64,000 nucleotides of DNA from Thalassomonas haliotis (GTDB lineage: Bacteria > Pseudomonadota > Gammaproteobacteria > Enterobacterales > Alteromonadaceae). Both the position numbers and the translations under genes were made by a program. The stretch spans positions 682,001 through 746,000 of the forward strand of contig NZ_CP059693.1 in assembly GCF_028657945.1 (NCBI RefSeq), read 5' to 3'. Under the pieces are notes generated by a model, which saw nothing but the letters and a program-made list of their open reading frames with translations, was not told where the DNA came from and made no database searches. Positions 8,381-17,682 of this stretch are shown here, one piece after another. How positions within the stretch are numbered: position 1 is the first letter of the stretch; every line of letters begins with the position of its first letter.

Positions 8381-9010
8381 TTAGCCCGGATATTTTTGCT
8401 CAAGTGCCCGGTATAAATCTGCCTGGAAATTGTCACTCTGACTGTCGAGGCTGCTTACCAGGCCGGCCAGTACTTCATTGTCTTCTTCGCCGTGCCATAC
8501 CTTGATATAGCTGCCTTCTTTATAGCCGTGGTCCTGGCGGAAGAAGTTGAGGGTGTTCTTGCCAACATATTGACGGAACAATTCGTCGATATCCATGTCC
8601 ATTAAGCGCATACAATCGGCCAGGGCGACGGCATCAAAGCTTTTGCCGGTGACTGCCGCCGAGGCCAGCTTTTCCAGGGCCAGTTTAAAGTCGCTTTCCG
8701 GGCTGCCCTTGGTCAGTTCCTGTGCCAGCTCAGCGCTAATGGCTGCAATATCCTGGCCGGACATCAGGCGCAGGCTCAGGCCAAAGTGAAAAATATCCAC
8801 CAGTTCTAATTGTACCTGGGCAACGTCAATTTCCTGGTGTTTCCACCATTTCCAGCCGTGGTGATCAAGCATTTCTGCACATTCCACCCAGATCGCCCGG
8901 TACCATTGATAATTATTGTCGCGCCAGGTTTCGCTGACGCGGGAGTTCATCGCGTCCTGCATCGTTAACATTTGACTGATCTGGTGTTGTACCACAGTTA
9001 TTTCGCTCAT
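8381..9010 (-). CDS. Dimeric all-alpha dUTPase-like NTP pyrophosphatase
   Basis: A 209-residue protein of the dimeric dUTPase superfamily (PF08761), all-alpha NTP pyrophosphatases that hydrolyse dUTP/dUDP to dUMP. The metal-binding helices are visible: WVECAEMLDHHGWKWWK, with the ExxE-type pair, and QVQLELVDIFHFGLSL, with the ExxD pair. The later KNTLNFFRQDHGYKEGSYIKVW segment matches the conserved N-FR-DHGY-GSY motif of trypanosome and Campylobacter dUTPases. The enzyme would limit uracil incorporation into DNA. It is unrelated in fold to the trimeric Dut of enterobacteria. No partner gene lies alongside. Confidence 0.85.
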   Translation of the reverse strand: MSEITVVQHQISQMLTMQDAMNSRVSETWRDNNYQWYRAIWVECAEMLDHHGWKWWKHQEIDVAQVQLELVDIFHFGLSLRLMSGQDIAAISAELAQELTKGSPESDFKLALEKLASAAVTGKSFDAVALADCMRLMDMDIDELFRQYVGKNTLNFFRQDHGYKEGSYIKVWHGEEDNEVLAGLVSSLDSQSDNFQADLYRALEQKYPG

Positions 9011-9299
9011 GGGGCTCTCTATTGCTTGGATAAGATTTTCAAGTGGCTTAGTGTGCCGCAGCCGGGCTGAACTGACAAGGGGAAGTGGGGTTTTGGCGTG
9101 ATAAAACTGCCTTTGGCTGCCTGTCTTTATCTGCCGGGGGGAGATAGCCCCGGCTGCCCGTTATCCCATGACTGAGTGCTATACTTAGCAATGCTATTTT
9201 TGTTAACAGCCAGCTAATGGCTGGGGTTCTTTTGGTGTCGGGGGCTGCGGGGTGCAGCAGCTTATTGATATCAGTAACCGGAGTTTTGCGATATTGGTG

Positions 9300-10001
9300 A
9301 TGCACAGCAAACAAGCCATCTTTTTGATCCTCACCCTAACCCTTTCCTTTTCTGTGCAGGCTGAATCCCTATTTGTTTTTTTGCCCACCCAGGTAAGGGC
9401 AAAAGTCATGCAGCAACAAATTTCACAAATATGTCCCGAGTTAGAGGTGACGGTTTTCGGACGCGGCAAGGACTTTCGCCGACAGATTAAAAGCACGCCC
9501 CCGAATGCGGTGCTTTCCCTGATGCCGATCATTGAGCAACTGGGCTCTTTTGCTCCGGTATTAAGGGGCTCGAAAAATGGCCAGACCCGGGAAAACTACG
9601 TACTTGTTTCCGTCGGCCGTCCCTTGAATATGCAGGATATCGCACAGAAAAAAATAGGTGTGGTTGACCTTCTCGGGCGAAAACCTATGGGAGCCTTTAT
9701 TGCCGATGCTTTTCCGGTGGCGGTAAAACTCAAGCGGGTCACGAAAACAGAAGATTTACTGCCCTTGCTGACCTTTGGCTCGGTGGAGGCTGTATTAGTG
9801 TCTGAAAGTCATTTCTTGCAATTAAAAGCAAAATCCAACCTGAAACTGGTGGCAAGTCCTGCCAATTTAACGATGAGTTTGGTGAACCTTGCCCTGAACG
9901 GCGCCAACGCTAAAGAAAAACTGGTGCGTTGTATCAGCCGTTTTGACGATAAGATAAATTCCACGCTGGGAGTAGACAAATGGCTGGCGATGTCAAAGTG
10001 A
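9300..10001 (+). CDS. Periplasmic binding-protein-like protein, unknown ligand
   Basis: Exported protein of about 233 residues. A signal peptide (AIFLILTLTLSFSVQA) is followed by a class-II periplasmic-binding-protein-like pattern, with VLVSVGRPLNMQDIAQKKIG and VDLLGRKPMGAFIADAF resembling the hinge regions of PhnD/SBP-3-type proteins. No permease or ATPase gene is near. The ATG at 9300 is chosen because it begins the signal peptide directly; an in-frame GTG at 9252 would add 16 residues before it. The stop overlaps the next gene by 22 bases. With the next two genes it forms a run of three different binding-protein-like proteins before a sensor kinase, so a sensory role is inferred. Confidence 0.6.
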   Translation: MHSKQAIFLILTLTLSFSVQAESLFVFLPTQVRAKVMQQQISQICPELEVTVFGRGKDFRRQIKSTPPNAVLSLMPIIEQLGSFAPVLRGSKNGQTRENYVLVSVGRPLNMQDIAQKKIGVVDLLGRKPMGAFIADAFPVAVKLKRVTKTEDLLPLLTFGSVEAVLVSESHFLQLKAKSNLKLVASPANLTMSLVNLALNGANAKEKLVRCISRFDDKINSTLGVDKWLAMSK

Positions 10002-10987
10002 CGGCCTTAAACAAGGCGATATCAGGAAAGGCGTTAGGGTTCACATTACTCTTGCTGGTCCTGATGCTGGTAAATACTAAGCTGGCGTTGGCCAATACCG
10101 CCCTGGTATTGCGGGCTCCCGGCAGTGACTTTAGTGAAGTGGTCAGCGGCATGTCGGATGATCTCGAAGGGGATATCAATTTTAGCGAGCTGGTGGTTAA
10201 TACCGGCACCGGGGTAGCGGACGTGGCTGCACAGATTAAAAAGCTCCAGCCGAAAGTGATCGTCCTGATCGGCAACAGTTCTGTCAATCTTTATACCAAA
10301 TACCAGCAGGCCTTCCCCGGCGAGAAGTTTCCTCCCAGCATTGCCCTGGCGGCGTTGTTTGTTGATAAGTTTATTCCCTTTATAAAAAATGCCACCGGGA
10401 TCCGTTATGAAATTCCCCTGGTGACCAGTGTGGTTAATATGCGCTTGCTGATGAAGAAGCAGATAAAAAAAGTGGGGGTGGTATACCGCAGCTGGATGCA
10501 GGATATTTTTGATGAAAATGTCGCTTACTGCCGGGCGGAAGGAATAGAGCTGATCGGGGGAAAACTACCGAATAAAGACCGCAATATGAACCGGAAAATC
10601 AAACAGCGGTTGCAGGATTTAATCAATCAGGATGTTGATGTTATCTGGTTGCTTAATGATAACCAGTTGATCAATCAAAAGGCGTTGAAAAAAGTCTGGC
10701 TGCCTTTGATCACCCGTTCGAAATTGCCGGTGATCGTGGGTATTAAATCTTTGCTGGCCACTAAACTGAACCTGGGGTCCTTTGCCATAGTACCTGATCA
10801 TTATGGTCTCGGGGTACAGGCGTCATCGGTATTGCTGGAAATTATGGAAAACAACTGGAGCATCGTTGATCAAAGCATTGAACATCCCTTATCGGTCAAG
10901 CAAATTGTTAATGTCACTATTCTTAATAAAAGAAGTATCCAGTACCGGGAAAGTTTGCTGTCCCAGGTGGACGATGTGATCAATTAA
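9980..10987 (+). CDS. ABC-transporter substrate-binding-like protein (PF04392 type)
   Basis: A 335-residue exported protein. An N-terminal hydrophobic segment (LGFTLLLLVLMLVN, ending near LALA) precedes a domain with the PF04392 'ABC substrate binding' pattern: AAQIKKLQPKVIVLIG, LVTSVVNMRLLMKKQIKKVGVVY and a second lobe with LINQDVDVIWLLNDNQ. Most members are encoded with a permease and ATPase; none is present here. It overlaps the preceding gene by 22 bases and is followed 92 bases later by the TorT-like gene. It may act as a periplasmic sensor partner for the downstream kinase. Ligand unknown. Confidence 0.65.
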   Translation: MAGDVKVTALNKAISGKALGFTLLLLVLMLVNTKLALANTALVLRAPGSDFSEVVSGMSDDLEGDINFSELVVNTGTGVADVAAQIKKLQPKVIVLIGNSSVNLYTKYQQAFPGEKFPPSIALAALFVDKFIPFIKNATGIRYEIPLVTSVVNMRLLMKKQIKKVGVVYRSWMQDIFDENVAYCRAEGIELIGGKLPNKDRNMNRKIKQRLQDLINQDVDVIWLLNDNQLINQKALKKVWLPLITRSKLPVIVGIKSLLATKLNLGSFAIVPDHYGLGVQASSVLLEIMENNWSIVDQSIEHPLSVKQIVNVTILNKRSIQYRESLLSQVDDVIN

Positions 10988-11020
10988 ACCAGCCCTGAGC
11001 CGAAGCAGAAAATGCCTGTT

Positions 11021-11040
11021 CTTGTCTTTTTAAAGACAAG
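11021..11040 (+). other. Small hairpin between two binding-protein genes
   Basis: CTTGTCTTT and AAAGACAAG form a nine-base inverted repeat with a two-base centre. There is no following T-run, so it could be an mRNA processing or partial attenuation hairpin rather than a terminator. Confidence 0.4.
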
Positions 11041-11079
11041 AGTAATAATTAATACAAATAGTTGAAGGGAAATAAGTCG

Positions 11080-12147
11080 ATGAGTCTCTCTGGGGAAAAA
11101 GCAGCTTGTGCTCCGGCTAACGTAAAGCTGTTGCTTATTTTATTGCTCGCTTGTTACTTTCCCCTGAGTCCGGCCTTTGAGGCTAAGCGTGCGTCCGAAC
11201 TGCTGCTTGATGGTAAAAGCGATGACAATATGACGTATACCTGGTTAAGGCTGGCGAGGAAACCCTGGCGGCTTTGTGCGATTGTACCGGTACTGGATAC
11301 TTCCTATTGGTTCTCCATCAATTACGGTTTAAGTAAACAGGCGCGTGAGTTGGGGATAAGTTTGAAGATTTTCCAGATAGGGGCTTTTGCCGGCGCCGAT
11401 AAACAGCGGGCTTATCTTGACCTGTGCCGAAAGTCGAGCGAGGGCATTATTTTGGGGGGCGTTTATGATCAATCTGAAAAAGGCAAGGTCTTTAATGTAC
11501 CGGTTATTGCCGTGGGTTACCCGGTAAAAAACGTGTTTATTAATGCCAATGTTATTCCTCGGGCCAGTGAAAGCGGAAAACTGCTTGCCGAGCACCTTAA
11601 CCGGCAAACAGAGAATAAAGCGCTTGAGAAATTAAAAGTGGGCTTGTTTCCCGGACCGGAGAATTCGCTTTTTGCCCAACAATATCAGCAGGGGTTTCTC
11701 GCCCGGTACCAGAGGGAAAAAATAAGCTTGCTCGGGATACATTATACCCGCCATGAATACGAGGAAGTGCAGCAGGCATTATCACGTTTTCTGAACCAAA
11801 ACCTGGATCTGGATGTGCTGGTGACTTCGGGTTATGTTGCCGAAATCGCCAGCGATCTGCTTAAGCGCATGTCGCTGGAGGAGGAAGTGACTTTGCTGTC
11901 TTTAAACCTTACAGCCCAGGTTTACCGGGAAATGAAGCGCGGTAGCATAAGCGGCGCCATCACCGCGTCGCCGGTACTCCAAGGCAAGCTTGCCGTAGAT
12001 ATGGCGGTAAAGCTATTGGAAAAAAAACGCCATTATCATGAAGCCACTCCTAAACTTAAAATACTCACCCGGGATACCCTAGATGATTTTGACCATATTG
12101 ATGTCTTTGCCCCTTATGGCTATAAAGAAATTTTAGAAGTGAATTAA
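11080..12147 (+). CDS. TorT-like periplasmic sensor protein
   Basis: Exported protein of 355 residues related to TorT, the periplasmic protein that binds trimethylamine N-oxide and presents it to the sensor TorS. After a signal peptide (LLLILLLACYFPLSPAFA-like) it shows the TorT segment LCAIVPVLDTSYWFSINYGL, then a LacI/ribose-binding-protein fold with SEGIILGGVYDQ and a second-lobe strand VGLFPGPENSL. The ATG at 11080 has an AAGGGA site nine bases upstream; the longer frame would need a TTG at 11062. The kinase gene begins six bases after the stop, as expected for a TorT-TorS pair. The ligand may differ from TMAO because no torCAD genes are in view. Confidence 0.75.
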   Translation: MSLSGEKAACAPANVKLLLILLLACYFPLSPAFEAKRASELLLDGKSDDNMTYTWLRLARKPWRLCAIVPVLDTSYWFSINYGLSKQARELGISLKIFQIGAFAGADKQRAYLDLCRKSSEGIILGGVYDQSEKGKVFNVPVIAVGYPVKNVFINANVIPRASESGKLLAEHLNRQTENKALEKLKVGLFPGPENSLFAQQYQQGFLARYQREKISLLGIHYTRHEYEEVQQALSRFLNQNLDLDVLVTSGYVAEIASDLLKRMSLEEEVTLLSLNLTAQVYREMKRGSISGAITASPVLQGKLAVDMAVKLLEKKRHYHEATPKLKILTRDTLDDFDHIDVFAPYGYKEILEVN

Positions 12148-12153
12148 AACTCA

Positions 12154-13821
12154 ATGAAGCGTTTTAATATCATCTACCTAATTGCCGTAGCCGTTATGCT
12201 GCTGTTAGGTATTTCCACCAGCATCTTCACTTCCTTTAAAGTCCGCCAGGCGGCAGAGCAGAGTTGGCTTAATGACGGCTTTCGCCAGGCAGAGCAAGTC
12301 AGCAACATCTTTATCAGCTGGCTGGACCGGGAAAAAGAAACCTTTAAAGGCATCACTTCACTTTATTATGCTACCGGCGATATCAGCCAGGAAGAGTTCG
12401 AAGCGGCAATCAAGCTTATCGAACAAACCGAAGATACCATACGCACTTTATCCATCGCTTTTGTCGTGCCCGCGGCCAATGGCGGCAGAGTGGTGGATTT
12501 GGCCGCCGGAGGCCAGGAATTATGGCAGGCCAATTACCCTTTACCCGATATTCCGGAAATTGATATCACCTTGCAGCGGGCTTTTTTATCGCCGGAAAAA
12601 ATGATTGTCGGCCCCATTTTTAAAGCAACAGACGATAACTATAAGGTCATCCTGGGTTTTGCCCTGCAAAGCGGGGCTGCCAGCGGTGTTTTATTATCTG
12701 CCGTGGATATTTCCAACCTGCTTGACGGCCTGGTTGATTTATATGTGCCGGCCGGGCTCAATATTTCCCTGTTACTGGAAAACCAGGAACTGTTACTGAT
12801 GCCGCAGCTCAACCCCGCTAACCTTGGTGAGATTAAAGCGGAAAAAGTGTTGCGTATCATGGGGGTGGGCAAGGAATGGTATTTTAACTGGCAAGTGCAT
12901 GACAGCTATAAAAGTGGTCCCGATATCGCGCTGGCGACCGCCATCATGCTCGGGGGCAGTATTATTACCTTGCTGTTATCGGCGCTTACCTGGATACAGG
13001 CGCTGCAAAACGAACGTATCAGCCAGAAGGTCAATGAAAAGACCGAGCAGTTGCAAAATACCCAAAAACAATTGATACATGCCGAAAAAATGGCTGCCCT
13101 GGGCAGCCTGGTTGCCGGTGTTTCCCATGAATTAAATACCCCGATAGGCAATAGCCTGGTGGCATCGTCTTCTTTAAAAGAGCGTATGGCGAAACTAAAG
13201 CAGGCATTTGAACAGGGGACATTAAAAAAATCCACCCTGGAAGAGTCATTACATCAGGCCATAGACGAAGCCGACCTTATTGAACTCAACATATATAAAG
13301 CTACTGAGCTTATCGGCAGTTTCAAGCAGGTATCAACGGATCAAACCAGTGATCGCAAACGCAAATTTGAATTAAAGCAAGCCCTGGAAGATGTTATTAA
13401 AAGCATGAGCCCGATGTTGAAGCAGAATCACTTACATCTGGAGGCGGATATTGAAGCGGATATTGCCATGGACAGTTATCCCGGTCCCCTGGGGCAAGTG
13501 ATCGCAAATTTTGTTAATAATTCCATGATCCATGCCTTTGAAGATAGCGAGAACGGAAAAATGTCCCTCAAGGCTTATGCCCTGGGGGAAGACAAGGTAA
13601 AACTGATTTATCAGGATAATGGCTGCGGTATTGAAAAGGACAGGGTTAACCGGATTTTTGAGCCCTTTTATACCACTAAACTGGGCAAAGGCGGCAGCGG
13701 CCTGGGATTGAATATTGTCTACAACATCATCATTAATGTGTTGGCGGGGGAGGTGAGTGTCAGCAGTGAACGGGGCAAAGGCACCACTTTTACCCTGATT
13801 TTGCCACGGGTTGCCGCCTGA
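12154..13821 (+). CDS. TorS-like membrane sensor histidine kinase
   Basis: A 555-residue inner-membrane kinase. Transmembrane helix 1 spans about residues 7-27, a periplasmic domain of about 225 residues with CHASE-like features follows, and helix 2 spans about 258-280. The cytoplasmic part has a coiled coil, a HisKA domain with phospho-acceptor His325 in VSHELNTPIG, an N-box near 452-461 (NFVNNSMIHA), a G1 box DNGCGIE near 488 and a G2 box GSGLGL near 514. Unlike E. coli TorS it has no attached receiver or HPt domain, so it must signal to a separate regulator; the two hybrids encoded opposite are candidates. It is paired with the TorT-like gene. Confidence 0.85.
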   Translation: MKRFNIIYLIAVAVMLLLGISTSIFTSFKVRQAAEQSWLNDGFRQAEQVSNIFISWLDREKETFKGITSLYYATGDISQEEFEAAIKLIEQTEDTIRTLSIAFVVPAANGGRVVDLAAGGQELWQANYPLPDIPEIDITLQRAFLSPEKMIVGPIFKATDDNYKVILGFALQSGAASGVLLSAVDISNLLDGLVDLYVPAGLNISLLLENQELLLMPQLNPANLGEIKAEKVLRIMGVGKEWYFNWQVHDSYKSGPDIALATAIMLGGSIITLLLSALTWIQALQNERISQKVNEKTEQLQNTQKQLIHAEKMAALGSLVAGVSHELNTPIGNSLVASSSLKERMAKLKQAFEQGTLKKSTLEESLHQAIDEADLIELNIYKATELIGSFKQVSTDQTSDRKRKFELKQALEDVIKSMSPMLKQNHLHLEADIEADIAMDSYPGPLGQVIANFVNNSMIHAFEDSENGKMSLKAYALGEDKVKLIYQDNGCGIEKDRVNRIFEPFYTTKLGKGGSGLGLNIVYNIIINVLAGEVSVSSERGKGTTFTLILPRVAA

Positions 13822-13863
13822 CGGTGCCGCTGTTTCTTAGCTGTTTGCTATGCTTGGTGTGGC

Positions 13864-15090
13864 TCAGGGTAAAGCTAAAGGGATCACTACTTCAAAACAA
13901 GCTCCTGCCGGTGAACTCTTACAGTTTATCTCACCGCCGAGGGACTCAGTCACGATTTTTTTAACGATAAACAGGCCCAACCCCGAGCCTCCTTCATCGG
14001 CCTTGCTGGTAAAATACTTGTCAAAAATATGCTCAATATTTTCATCCCCGATGCCGCGGCCATTATCGGCAACACTCAGGTGCAGCATATTTTCCTGCGT
14101 ACTGGCGCTGATTGTCACTTCGCCGGCGGCTGTTTCGTCAAAGGCATGGATCAGGGCGTTATTAATCAGGTTGATTAACACCTGGGACAAAGCCCCTGCC
14201 TGGGTATTGAGGCTGATATGCTCCGGGCAGTCTACTGTGACCTTATGGGGCATATGTTTTAATTTTGGCCGCAGAATATGCAGAATATCATTGAGAAAAT
14301 TAACCAGCTCCAGCTTACTGCTATTTTGGTTAAACTCGCCGACAACGATTTTTTTAAAACTGTTAATCAGCTGAATGGCATAATTGAGATTGGATAAGAC
14401 GATGTCGTAGTTTTCGGCGGTGACATCCAGAAATTTGACTAATTTGGATTTGGATAACTTATCACCTTGGATATCTGTGGATATCTGCTGGGTATTATCC
14501 GATAAGGTGCTCAGTGCCGTGGTGGAAATTCCCAGCGGCGTGGACAATTCATGGGTAAGTTCACCGATAAGCTCCCCGAGGTGGCTCATTTTTTCACTTT
14601 GCGCCAACTTCTCTTCATTGACCACAGACATTTTTTCCAGCCTGATATTCTGCTGGCGCATCTGGGATATCAGCTCATCCCGTATGGTCATTAACCGCCT
14701 TAGTTGCAGGTGGGTTTTTACCCGGGCACATAATTCTTCATGGCGTATGGGTTTAGTAACATAATCGATCGCCCCGACCTGGAAAGCCCGTAAAATATCG
14801 CTGACATCGGCTTTCCCGGTAACAAAAATAATAGGAATGTCCCTGAGTTCTGTCAGGGCTTTTATCCGCCGGCAAGTTTCAAAACCGTCGATCCCCGGCA
14901 TCATGACATCGAGTAAAATAAGGTCCGGTAAGTAAACACTGGCAATTTGGATGGCTTTTTCACCTTCCATGGCAAAAGAGACTTCGTATCCTTCCCCCTC
15001 CAGAATATGGGTGAGTATATCCAGGTTTTCTTTTTTATCGTCGACCACCAGTACTTTGCTACCAACCGTTAATCCCGGATCATTCATCAC
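13864..15090 (-). CDS. Response regulator-histidine kinase hybrid (REC-HisKA-HATPase)
   Basis: A 408-residue soluble hybrid. The N-terminal receiver has VLVVDDKKEN, phospho-acceptor Asp61 in LILLDVMMPGIDG and the conserved Lys in VTKP. A short coiled coil follows, then a HisKA domain with His180 in GELTHELSTPLG and a HATPase domain (NLINNALIHAF, DNGRGIG, GGSGLGL). The H-box Glu-Leu-Ser/Asn-Thr-Pro-Leu/Ile-Gly type is shared with the TorS-like kinase opposite, suggesting a common subfamily. The start overlaps the end of the upstream 797-residue hybrid by 11 bases, so the two are coupled. No DNA-binding or output domain is present, so output is probably by phosphotransfer or protein contact. 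Confidence 0.9.
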   Translation of the reverse strand: MMNDPGLTVGSKVLVVDDKKENLDILTHILEGEGYEVSFAMEGEKAIQIASVYLPDLILLDVMMPGIDGFETCRRIKALTELRDIPIIFVTGKADVSDILRAFQVGAIDYVTKPIRHEELCARVKTHLQLRRLMTIRDELISQMRQQNIRLEKMSVVNEEKLAQSEKMSHLGELIGELTHELSTPLGISTTALSTLSDNTQQISTDIQGDKLSKSKLVKFLDVTAENYDIVLSNLNYAIQLINSFKKIVVGEFNQNSSKLELVNFLNDILHILRPKLKHMPHKVTVDCPEHISLNTQAGALSQVLINLINNALIHAFDETAAGEVTISASTQENMLHLSVADNGRGIGDENIEHIFDKYFTSKADEGGSGLGLFIVKKIVTESLGGEINCKSSPAGACFEVVIPLALP

Positions 15091-17473
15091 AGCGAATCTC
15101 CTCTAATGCTTGCAGCAGGCCGTCCATATCGTAATTATCGATAAATTGCATCAGGTGCTCGGCTAAAAGCTTATCTTCGGGCGATTGTGCGGCAAGTTGA
15201 GTTAAAATTTCACGAACATGCGAGCTTCTGTTGAGCTGGGCGGAATTTTTAATATCGTCATAACGCTCTTTGTCGATGGAATATTGGTCAAGCGCTATCG
15301 GGGGAGAGCTTTCCTGGGCTTCGTCGCCGCTGACTTTTTCACATTTTTCAAAAAGGTGGGGACCATAAGTCAACAGGCTGTTATACACTTCGCTGAACAT
15401 AAAGGGCTTGGAGATAAATTGGTCAAAACCTATGCCGATATAATAAGGCACTTCATGGGAGAGGCTATAGGCTGAAATGGCAATGCAATGCAGTTTCGTC
15501 AACATCAACTCTTCCCGGATGACTTTTATAGCTTCATCGCCGCGCATCACCGGCATTAATATATCCATAAAAACAATATCGAAGCTCTGTTGCCGCAACT
15601 TCTCTATGCTGTCTTTACCGTCAACGGCTTCGGTCACGTCAACCCCGGTTTCGGTCAATAACCCGGTTAAAATATCCCGGTTGGCTTCGACATCATCAAC
15701 CACTAATGCATGCACCTTATGGGGAGGTTTGACCCGGACATTTTCTATTTCACCCGATAATTTTTCCACCAGGGCTTCCTGGCTCATCGGCAGGGGAATA
15801 GTGAAAAAAAAGCGCGCCCCGTGGCCTAATGCCGACTCGACTTCCAGCTTGCCGCCCATTAAATCCACCTGGTTATGGGCGATGGCCAGTCCCAGTCCAG
15901 TGCCGCCTTTTTCCGCGCCTACCTGCCCCTGGGTAAAGGTTGAAAACAGGGTTTTTATTTCGCCCGCGCTCATGCCCGGGCCGGTATCTGTTACTTCAAA
16001 GCGATAATAATCCGGTTTGGGAGAAGTGATCTGCAGCTTGATTTCCCCGTGGTCGATGAATTTAACCGCATTACCCAATAAATTAATCAGTACCTGGCGT
16101 ATTTTTCCCTGATCGCCGTATACCTGTATATTTTGGCTGTTATCATAGAACAACTGCCAGCTGATGTTTTTTTGTTCGCAGCGGAAGCTGAACATCTGGC
16201 TGATGTCATCGACCAGGTCGCTTAAATCAAAGGAAATGGTTTTTAGCTCCATCGCCCCCGCTTCAATTTTCGAGATCTCCAGCACATCATTAATGATTTC
16301 CATCAGGTGATTACCGGCTTTGCTGATTTTGTTCAGGGTGTCAATCGAGGCTGGCGTGGTGTCCGGAGCGCGCTGCAATAGCTGGGTGAAGCCTAAAATA
16401 GCATTCATCGGGGTACGGATTTCATGGCTCATGGTGGCCAAAAACTGGCTTTTAGCCTGACTCGCCTGCTCTGCCGCTTCGCTTGCTTTTTTTAATGCCC
16501 GGGTGCGGGCGTCGATTTTAATTTCCAGCTGACTGTTTATCTCGGTCAGGGATTGCTGCAGATTGGTATTGCTGTAGCTGATTTTAATATTATGCATCAG
16601 CACCGCGAGCATTTGCTCTTCAAGCTCAGAAATCTCCTCCTGATATTTCAGCGCCAGATAGGTGAGCTGCTGATCTTTTTGGTAAAACAATAACAGCGCA
16701 TATTTGTCGCGGATAACCAGGGCGTTGCTGTCAACGGCTTCTTGCAGCATATCCGGATAAGGTTCCAACCAGGTATCCGGATCGGTTATCGACTGGCTGC
16801 GCTGAAAAATCTGCGGCACATGATCGCCCTCTGACATCAGCATAAACTCCGGGGAGGACTGTGCATAAATATCGCCGAGCGGCAGCAGATCATCAAGTCT
16901 GTCGGTCAGGCGCTGAATAAAGGTATCGTGATGAGCTGATGTGATCAGGTGCTTGGAGTTTTCGATGATTTTTGCCTGGGCCAGGCGGTAGGTTTCGGCA
17001 TTGAGTAAATCTTCATAACCCCTTAAGGCCGAGATAATCGTCGTACATAACTTATCCCGGGATAATTCGGTTTTGTTTTTGTAGTCATTGATATCATAGT
17101 TCTGGATGATCTCCTTTTCCGGGGCATAACCGGGTTGACCGGTGCGCAGCACTATCCGGATCAAATGGTTGTTGATTTCGTTGCGTATGTATTTGGCGGT
17201 ATCAAGTCCGGCCGATAGGGTTTCCATCACCACATCCAGCAAAGTCAGGGCGATATCCTGGCTATTGGCGAGAATTTCCCGGGCTTCTTTGCCGGAATAG
17301 GCATGCATAAATTCGAGTGGGCGGTCTTTAAAAACCAGGTCTTGCAGCGCGAGTTTAGTGACATCATGTACCCCGGGCTCGTCATCAACGATTAACACTT
17401 TCCAGGGATGAGAACTACAAATTGCTTCGTCATCATCTTCGTCGGCAAAATTTATAGTGTCGTCAATATCCAC
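15080..17473 (-). CDS. Multidomain hybrid kinase (REC-DUF3369-HisKA-HATPase-REC)
   Basis: A 797-residue soluble hybrid kinase. The first receiver has VLIVDDEPGVHD with Asp80 in LTLLDVVME. It is followed by a DUF3369 domain (about residues 165-310), which usually links a receiver to an output domain. HisKA carries His349 in SHEIRTPMNAILG, and HATPase shows LLGNAVKF, DTGPGM and GGTGLGLA. A second receiver near 585-705 has Asp636 in IVFMDILMPVM. The C-terminal 90 residues are helical and acidic but lack a recognisable HPt His motif. It is the first gene of a two-gene unit with the smaller hybrid. The convergent TorT/TorS-like operon suggests a joint phosphorelay. Confidence 0.9.
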   Translation of the reverse strand: MDIDDTINFADEDDDEAICSSHPWKVLIVDDEPGVHDVTKLALQDLVFKDRPLEFMHAYSGKEAREILANSQDIALTLLDVVMETLSAGLDTAKYIRNEINNHLIRIVLRTGQPGYAPEKEIIQNYDINDYKNKTELSRDKLCTTIISALRGYEDLLNAETYRLAQAKIIENSKHLITSAHHDTFIQRLTDRLDDLLPLGDIYAQSSPEFMLMSEGDHVPQIFQRSQSITDPDTWLEPYPDMLQEAVDSNALVIRDKYALLLFYQKDQQLTYLALKYQEEISELEEQMLAVLMHNIKISYSNTNLQQSLTEINSQLEIKIDARTRALKKASEAAEQASQAKSQFLATMSHEIRTPMNAILGFTQLLQRAPDTTPASIDTLNKISKAGNHLMEIINDVLEISKIEAGAMELKTISFDLSDLVDDISQMFSFRCEQKNISWQLFYDNSQNIQVYGDQGKIRQVLINLLGNAVKFIDHGEIKLQITSPKPDYYRFEVTDTGPGMSAGEIKTLFSTFTQGQVGAEKGGTGLGLAIAHNQVDLMGGKLEVESALGHGARFFFTIPLPMSQEALVEKLSGEIENVRVKPPHKVHALVVDDVEANRDILTGLLTETGVDVTEAVDGKDSIEKLRQQSFDIVFMDILMPVMRGDEAIKVIREELMLTKLHCIAISAYSLSHEVPYYIGIGFDQFISKPFMFSEVYNSLLTYGPHLFEKCEKVSGDEAQESSPPIALDQYSIDKERYDDIKNSAQLNRSSHVREILTQLAAQSPEDKLLAEHLMQFIDNYDMDGLLQALEEIRCDE

Positions 17474-17682
17474 ATTTAAGGTCTTATTTTACCTGAGCCG
17501 TTATCAATAAAGTGTAGTGTAAAAATGATTTATTTGTAGAGGTGATAAACAGGCCCTGAGAATAAGGAGTATGGTTGCAACCGGGCCAGATTACCGGAGA
17601 ACTTACTTAATTTTAAACTCTGCTGACATTTCTTTACTTAGCAGCGGCTAAAATACAGGCAAAGTATCAAGGGGGAAAACCT

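Noticed and set aside
9208-9234. CCAGC-TAATG-GCTGG hairpin with TTCTTTT in the region before the first binding-protein gene
   Set aside because: Looks terminator-like, but there is no forward gene upstream to terminate and the stem is only five pairs.
9048-9532. Two overlapping reverse-strand ORFs upstream of the binding-protein gene
   Set aside because: No ribosome site or recognisable motif; they overlap the intergenic region and the 5' end of a gene with a clear signal peptide.
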